Source of the DNA: JBFGFX01 sp965232455
Lineage (GTDB): Bacteria; Pseudomonadota; Gammaproteobacteria; Steroidobacterales; Woeseiaceae
DNA length: 64,000 nucleotides
Direction: 5' to 3'
Assembly (NCBI GenBank): GCA_965232455.1
Contig: OZ246981.1
Location: forward strand, 4,340,001-4,404,000
Shown here: in pieces, positions 59,487 to 64,000 of the stretch
Layout of the letters: each line of letters starts with the position of its first letter
Numbering within the stretch: the first letter of the stretch is position 1
Notes under the pieces: generated by a model
What the model saw: only the letters and a program-made list of their open reading frames with translations
The model's database searches: none
What the model was told of the DNA's origin: nothing
Translations under genes and position numbers: made by a program

Positions 59487-59903
59487 ATGAACGACAAACT
59501 GCCCTGGAGCGTCGAAGGCGAAAAATTCGCGGACGGCAGTCGATTGGCGGACTGGGTGAAGGTGTACCAGAGTTCCGAGTGGCACTGGCAGTACGACACG
59601 CACGAAATGACGTTTGCGATCTACGCACATGACGGTCAGTACTGGAAGCTGTACCGCGTCCGCTACGTCAACGCCGGTGAAAAAGACTATACGTACGCCT
59701 TCGGTGGCGTCGCCTGTCGTGCGGTGGAGGTCGAGTATCTCGATACCGCGCGGTCGCCGCATTCTTCCATGTTGAAACACGCCGGCGATCTGGAATGGAT
59801 TCGCACCCACGAATACGACTCGTCGATCCACAGGCCGGTCCGGGCCGGTGAACGCAGCGACAGGTACGGCGCGCCCTACGGTGCGCAGCACACGGACCCG
59901 TGA
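59487..59903 (+). CDS. Conserved protein of unknown function
   Basis: A 138-residue soluble protein rich in aromatic residues: VKVYQSSEWHWQYDTHEMTFAIYAHDGQYWKLYRVRYVNAGEKDYTYAFGGVACRAVEVEYLDTARSPHSS. It has no signal or membrane segment and no motif I recognise. GGAGG lies 8 bases before the ATG. The last four bases overlap the next gene's GTG, showing it is translationally coupled to the SDR protein and belongs to the same operon as the AhpD-like enzyme. Confidence 0.75.
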   Translation: MNDKLPWSVEGEKFADGSRLADWVKVYQSSEWHWQYDTHEMTFAIYAHDGQYWKLYRVRYVNAGEKDYTYAFGGVACRAVEVEYLDTARSPHSSMLKHAGDLEWIRTHEYDSSIHRPVRAGERSDRYGAPYGAQHTDP

Positions 59904-60640
59904 GGCCGCCGATCTGCATCGTGACGGGCGTCGGTACCGGCACCGGATCGGCGATCGTGCGTCGCTTCGCGGCCGGCGGCTATCGGGTTGCGATGATCGC
60001 GCGAAACGCTGAGCGCCTGGATCGGCTGGCCTGCGAAATAGAGCAAGCGTGCGCCTATCCTTGCGACGTTGCGGATCTCGACGCGCTGCAGCGGACAATC
60101 GCCGCGATCCGGCTGGACCTCGGCGCTGCGCGGTGTGTCGTGCACAACGCCGTGGCTCACACCTTCGGTACGTTCCTGGAAGCCGATCCTGCCGAACTGG
60201 AACGTAACTTCCGGGTGAACACGACGGCCCTGCTCTATCTCGCGAGACAGGTCGCGCCCGCCATGATCGAGGCAAACCGGGGGTCGATCATCGTGACCGG
60301 CAACACGGCCTCACATCGGGGCGTGCCTCGTTATGCGCTGTTCGCACCCACCAAGGCGGCGCAGCGCATCCTGTGCGAATCGCTGGCGCGGGAACTCGGA
60401 CCAAAACGCGTTCACGTCGGCTACGTCACGATCGATGCACCCATCGACGTCGCCTGGCTGGGCGAGTCCGATGGCGAACGACCGAACTGGCTCGTTCCGC
60501 CCGAAGATTGGCCCTGGTCCCGCGAGGATTTTTTCGCCAAACCCAGCGCAATCGCCGACGAGATCTATCACATGGCGCACCAGCATCATACGACCTGGGC
60601 GTTCGAGACGACGATACGTCCTTTTGCCGAGAAGTGGTGA
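59900..60640 (+). CDS. SDR-family protein lacking catalytic Ser and Tyr
   Basis: A 246-residue Rossmann protein from a GTG at 59900. The nucleotide motif TGVGTGTG (residues 9-16) and NADP-type MIARNAERLDRL are present. The NNAG element reads HNAVAH. At the active site only Lys152 remains: the YxxxK tyrosine is Phe148 (FAPTK), and the serine position is Gly134/Asn135 (IVTGNTAS). Such atypical members may be non-catalytic or use another residue; Tyr145 lies one turn earlier. It is the last gene of the LysR-divergent operon and coupled to its upstream neighbour. Confidence 0.85.
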   Translation: MRPPICIVTGVGTGTGSAIVRRFAAGGYRVAMIARNAERLDRLACEIEQACAYPCDVADLDALQRTIAAIRLDLGAARCVVHNAVAHTFGTFLEADPAELERNFRVNTTALLYLARQVAPAMIEANRGSIIVTGNTASHRGVPRYALFAPTKAAQRILCESLARELGPKRVHVGYVTIDAPIDVAWLGESDGERPNWLVPPEDWPWSREDFFAKPSAIADEIYHMAHQHHTTWAFETTIRPFAEKW

Positions 60641-60772
60641 CCGGCACACGGGCTTCCCGGACGCACGCGGAATGAAGCGACGGCCGTAGGTTCGGAAATG
60701 AACGGTCAACTATTCCCCGCTCGATTGTGAGAAGCTGGGCCGCGACACCTGACTGGGAGGATCGTATAGAAG

Positions 60773-61174
60773 ATGGCTAGAGTAACCGGAATCGGCGGCG
60801 TGTTTTTCAAGTCGCGCAGCGACAGCAAAACCTTGTTGTCCTGGTACCAGGAGTGCCTGGGCCTGGAACTCGAAGACTTCGGAGGCGCTATCCTGAAATG
60901 GGAAGAAGACCTGGCCGAGGACAAGGGGCTGACGGTTTGGCACGTCGCGGAAAAACAAAGCGAATGGTTCAGTCCGAGCGATTCGGCGTTCATGATCAAC
61001 TATCGAGTCGACGACATGGACGGGATGGTCGAGCGATTGCAATCCGCGGGCGTCGAGATTCTACAGGGCCCCGAGAAGCACGAAAACGGCAGATTCGCCT
61101 GGATCATGGATCCCGAAGGGAACAAGGTGGAGCTTTGGGAACCCAAGCTCTGGGACGAGAAAAACAAGGCCTGA
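60773..61174 (+). CDS. VOC-family (glyoxalase-like) protein
   Basis: A 133-residue vicinal-oxygen-chelate protein: a first beta-alpha-beta-beta-beta unit (VTGIGGVFFKSRSDSKTLLSWYQECLGLELEDFGGAILKWEED) and a second (INYRVDDMDGMVERLQSAGVEILQGPEKHENGRFAWIMDPEGNKVELWEP). Several ligands expected of metal glyoxalases are missing in the first half (Phe and Lys at early positions), while Glu in VELWEP remains, so the substrate and metal use are uncertain. GGGAGG upstream supports the start. It is convergent with the CadC-like gene. Confidence 0.9.
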   Translation: MARVTGIGGVFFKSRSDSKTLLSWYQECLGLELEDFGGAILKWEEDLAEDKGLTVWHVAEKQSEWFSPSDSAFMINYRVDDMDGMVERLQSAGVEILQGPEKHENGRFAWIMDPEGNKVELWEPKLWDEKNKA

Positions 61175-61207
61175 TCGCCAGCGGCCTTCGTTCCTCGAGG
61201 GCTGCGC

Positions 61208-62806
61208 TCAGTCGAAAGGCTTTAGCGCCGACTTCACCGTCGCCCTGAGCCGTTCGTCCCGAATCGGAAAAGCCTGGAAAAAGAGTTTATCCGTATATTG
61301 CGGTTCGCGCCGGCGGACCCGGTCGAACCAGTTCCGTGAGGCGTCGCAGTTGCCCGCGAGCGTTTGCGCAATGTAGGCAATGGCGTGAATGTGGACATGC
61401 GCCCCCGGTGATATCGCGGCGCGCTCCGCCCAGTTTACGGCCGCGTCCAGGTCACCCTGAGCGATGTGCGAAAACGCACGTGCTCCGAGCATGGCGTACA
61501 ACATCGGATCGATCGGACTCAAAGCGATTGCCTTCATGGCGTATTCGGGTCCCTCGTCGCCGCTGCCGATCACCGCGTCGGACAGCGCCCGGTGGTAGAA
61601 GGCCAGCGCGTAACTGGGATTGATCTGAGTGCTGCGATCAAACCAGGGCATGGCCGCCTCCCAATTGCCCTGAAGCATTTCGGCCCTGCCCATGGTGAGG
61701 CTGACGAACGGGTCCAGCGGATCGAGCGCAAAGGCCTGCTGCGCTTTTGCCATGGCGAGATCGCGTTCGCGCGCGGGATTCTCGCTGAAACCGATGAAGG
61801 CGTTCTGAAAATGGGTGAAGGACAGTCCGCTCAAGGCCCGCGCGAATCCGCCGTCGGACTTCAACGCCTGCTTGAACAGGTGGGAAGCGATCTCGTTGTC
61901 GTGCGCATTGAAGCGGTACATGTGCCACAGTCCGCGGAAATACGCTTGCCAGGCGTCCAGGTTTTCGGTCGGCAACGCCGAGGCCTGCTGCGCCTCCCGG
62001 GATTGGATTCGGCTTTCTACGGTTGCCGCAATCTTGGCGGTTATATCCGAACGCAGTGCCATCAGGTCTTCGAGAGACGCCTCGATGTTGTCGGCCCAGA
62101 CGACCGCGCCGTCAGCGGTCTGCACGAGTTCCAGCGCTAGCCGGCAACGCCGGCCGAACACGCTCATACTGCCTGTCAGCAGGTATCGCACCCCAAGGAT
62201 CTCGCCGGCTTGACACACGTCGACATCCGGGCCGCGAATCCGGAACGACGAACCCCGCGCAATCACGTGCAGCCAACTCAAGCGCGATAGTTCCACGATG
62301 ACCTCGTGGGCAATCGCCTCGGCCAGGAGTCCGTTGCGGTAGTCGTCGTCCAGCATTCGCAGCGGTAGTACCGCGATGCTGAGTCGGCGCGTTCCGTCGT
62401 CGGGCCCGCGGGATCCGGCCGCGTCGTCAATCGACCCGGTTCGGGAATCGAGCCCGGGCCGCGAATCGATCGCCGATATCGTCGCGGCGAGATCCGCCGA
62501 GGCGGTGACGTCACCGACGAATCGAAAGCCCCGGTGACGGATGGTTTTGATCAGCCGTTGCGCGGCGCCGTCGTCGCCGATGGCGTTACGCGCCGAGCGG
62601 ATGCGGCTGCTCAATGCCGCTTCCGACACGATCCGCCCGCCCCAGACCCGCTCGTTGATTTCGTCTTTGGAGACCATGCGCGCGGAATTGGCGACCAATA
62701 ATTCCAGAATCGCAAATACCTGAGGCTCGACCGGCTGCGCCACGCCCTCGAGGCGTAACTCGAGTTGAGCGACGTCCAGCTCGTATCGCCCGAATCTGTA
62801 AATCAT
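61208..62806 (-). CDS. CadC-like winged-helix regulator with TPR domain
   Basis: A 532-residue protein. Residues 1-95 form an OmpR/CadC-type winged helix (RYELDVAQLELRLEGVAQPVEPQVFAILELLVANSARMVSKDEINERVWGGRIVSEAALSSRIRSARNAIGDDG, then RHRGFRFVG). A FlgO/TolB-like domain follows at about 140-270 (LLTGSMSVFGRRCRLALELVQTADGAVVWA), then tetratricopeptide-like repeats from about residue 280 to 520. No transmembrane helix is evident, unlike true CadC. Such proteins are common in this part of Gammaproteobacteria and may sense metabolites or partner proteins through the repeats. It diverges from the methyltransferase gene. Confidence 0.88.
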   Translation of the reverse strand: MIYRFGRYELDVAQLELRLEGVAQPVEPQVFAILELLVANSARMVSKDEINERVWGGRIVSEAALSSRIRSARNAIGDDGAAQRLIKTIRHRGFRFVGDVTASADLAATISAIDSRPGLDSRTGSIDDAAGSRGPDDGTRRLSIAVLPLRMLDDDYRNGLLAEAIAHEVIVELSRLSWLHVIARGSSFRIRGPDVDVCQAGEILGVRYLLTGSMSVFGRRCRLALELVQTADGAVVWADNIEASLEDLMALRSDITAKIAATVESRIQSREAQQASALPTENLDAWQAYFRGLWHMYRFNAHDNEIASHLFKQALKSDGGFARALSGLSFTHFQNAFIGFSENPARERDLAMAKAQQAFALDPLDPFVSLTMGRAEMLQGNWEAAMPWFDRSTQINPSYALAFYHRALSDAVIGSGDEGPEYAMKAIALSPIDPMLYAMLGARAFSHIAQGDLDAAVNWAERAAISPGAHVHIHAIAYIAQTLAGNCDASRNWFDRVRRREPQYTDKLFFQAFPIRDERLRATVKSALKPFD

Positions 62807-62983
62807 CCAGCCTCCGCATGGCTCGAACGCGAGCGCGTGACACTCCGCGGGAAATCTTCAGGCGATCTACAGAAAAAAGCAGCTTCTCTACAGGAGTCCT
62901 GCAAGCGCCAGGTCCGCAATCCCCGCATTGTGTGTTCGTCGGCGCATGGCGCGCCAATCATCGTCAACACGCGGAGAACGATC

Positions 62984-63814
62984 ATGAATCATTTGGCAAC
63001 GTCCGCCAAGTCCCCCGACCTTGGCGAACTCAAAACACGCCAGCAGACGGCCTGGTCCGCGGGCGACTACGCCGCCGTCGGCGTTACGCTGCAGATTGTC
63101 GGCGAGCGCCTGGCAGAGACGCTGGACCTCCGCGCGGGCCAACGCGTCCTGGACGTTGCCGCCGGAAACGGCAATTTTTCCCTGGCCGCCGCTCGGCGTG
63201 GCGCCCGGGTTACTTCCACCGATTACGTTCCGAGCCTGCTCGAAAACGGCGCCGAGCGCGCCCGTGCCGAGCGGCTCGATCTCACGTTCCGAACCGCGGA
63301 CGCCGAAGCGCTGCCGTTCGAGGACAACACGTTCGACGTGGTGGCCTCGACCTTCGGCGTGATGTTCACACCCGATCAGGCGCGCGCGGCCGCCGAGTTG
63401 CGGCGGGTCTGCCGGCCGGGCGGCAAGATCGGCATGGCGAACTGGACGGCCGACGGTTTCGTCGGGCAGCTGTTCAAGACGATCGGTCGCCACGTTCCGC
63501 CGCCGGCGGGCGTAAGTTCGCCCAATGTCTGGGGCGATCGCGTCCGTGTCGCCGGACTGCTTGCCTGCGAGCCGCATGAGCTCGATGCAAGCGTCCGTCA
63601 GTTCAACTTCCGTTACTCGTCCGCCGAGGCATGGCTGAGCCATTTCCGCGAAGTCTACGGTCCGGTGAACAGGGCGTTCGCCGCGCTGCCGGAAGCGCGA
63701 CGGCTTTCGCTGAGTCGGGATCTCGAAGACCTGGCCGGGCGTTTCAATATCGCCGACGACACCACGATGGTGGCGCCGGGCGATTACCTGGAGCTCGTGT
63801 ATTCAACGCGTTAA
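62984..63814 (+). CDS. Class I SAM-dependent methyltransferase
   Basis: A 276-residue methyltransferase of the UbiE/Coq5-like class I type. The SAM motif I is RVLDVAAGNGNFSLAAARRG (about residues 50-69). Then come TSTDYVPSLLENGAERA (acidic ribose contact), TADAEALPFEDNTFDVVASTFGVMFTPDQ (motifs II-III) and ELRRVCRPGGKIGMANW. The ATG at 62984 is chosen with GGAG upstream; longer in-frame sequence is not conserved-looking. It is divergent from the CadC-like gene and lies 26 bases before the next gene, with which it may be transcribed. The substrate is unknown. Confidence 0.92.
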   Translation: MNHLATSAKSPDLGELKTRQQTAWSAGDYAAVGVTLQIVGERLAETLDLRAGQRVLDVAAGNGNFSLAAARRGARVTSTDYVPSLLENGAERARAERLDLTFRTADAEALPFEDNTFDVVASTFGVMFTPDQARAAAELRRVCRPGGKIGMANWTADGFVGQLFKTIGRHVPPPAGVSSPNVWGDRVRVAGLLACEPHELDASVRQFNFRYSSAEAWLSHFREVYGPVNRAFAALPEARRLSLSRDLEDLAGRFNIADDTTMVAPGDYLELVYSTR

Positions 63815-63840
63815 CTCACCACGATAAGGAGGAACTACCA

Positions 63841-64000
63841 ATGAAAACTGCAAGAATCTTTACCGCACTGCTCACGGGACCGGCGCTGCTGGTTTCCGCG
63901 GCCGCTGCCGCCGACGGCTACTGGGAACGCAGCAGACTGGCCGGCGGGGAAATGGTCCAGGTGGCCGATCACTACGTGTTCAATACCGATGAGATGGTCA
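63841..64000 (+). CDS. Exported protein, N-terminal part (runs off the window)
   Basis: An open frame of 53 residues continues past the right edge. It begins with a clear signal peptide (MKTARIFTALLTGPALLVSAAAAADG) and a mature start GYWERSRLAGGEMVQVADHYV. An AAGGAGG ribosome site lies immediately upstream of the ATG. The fragment is too short to assign a function. The preceding methyltransferase gene lies 26 bases upstream on the same strand and is probably in the same operon. Confidence 0.75.
   Translation, partial: MKTARIFTALLTGPALLVSAAAAADGYWERSRLAGGEMVQVADHYVFNTDEMV

Overview
This is a GC-rich chromosomal segment of a gammaproteobacterium. The evidence is gene order: a minus-strand LysM-dprA-smg-topA-tsaC-hemF block faces a plus-strand def-fmt-rsmB-DUF4390-ntrY-ntrX block. 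This layout is familiar from the Xanthomonadales/Chromatiales/Woeseia-like part of the class. An aerobic HemF, a Mg-type HemB, many lipoproteins and a GlyGly-CTERM-like protease fit a free-living aerobic heterotroph. The exact lineage is inference. No tRNA, rRNA, phage, IS element or CRISPR array was recognised.

Layout. 1-5 kb: end of a VIT/vWA-type protein, several lipoproteins (one with a phospholipase A2 active site), a macro-domain protein and a secreted reprolysin-like metalloprotease. 5-8 kb: a MarR regulator divergent from a lipase-like hydrolase with paired operator-like sites between them, then an NnrU-like membrane protein and an ornithine cyclodeaminase-family enzyme. 8-12 kb: a TAXI-type receptor divergent from a coupled operon (membrane protein, GST, RRM protein, DsbA-fold isomerase). 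12-19.7 kb: an HD phosphohydrolase, xthA (frameshifted), prlC, gor, aroE and hemB. 19.8-21.7 kb: an ECF sigma factor, a DUF3379 anti-sigma-like protein and a HvfA-like Cys-rich repeat protein with a strong terminator. 21.8-34 kb: tag, an AsmA-family giant, a phospholipase D-family lipoprotein, DUF4136 and DUF3313 lipoproteins, a DapA-like aldolase and a large subtilase. 34-48 kb: the conserved housekeeping blocks. 48-55 kb: small proteins, a CapA-like lipoprotein, a SPOR protein, argS and priA. 55-57 kb: a second ECF sigma operon (DUF3619, acidic secreted protein, DUF3106). 57-64 kb: a LysR regulator divergent from a beta-carbonic anhydrase/AhpD-like/SDR group, a VOC protein, a CadC-like regulator and a methyltransferase.

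The most interesting locus is at 19.8-21.75 kb. A sigma/anti-sigma pair sits directly upstream of a signal-peptide protein with 13 EG[S/K]CG motifs, resembling HvfA-type copper-binding RiPP precursors. No MNIO (DUF692) maturase or DUF2063 partner occurs anywhere in the window, so it is an orphan precursor or an unmodified metal buffer under its own sigma switch.

Two conserved genes, xthA and the LysM gene, carry single-base frame disruptions at A/T runs. Assembly error is the simplest explanation, although the xthA site also fits a -1 slippery heptamer. Two families of dispersed inverted repeats are present. NtrX has lost the features needed for sigma-54 activation.
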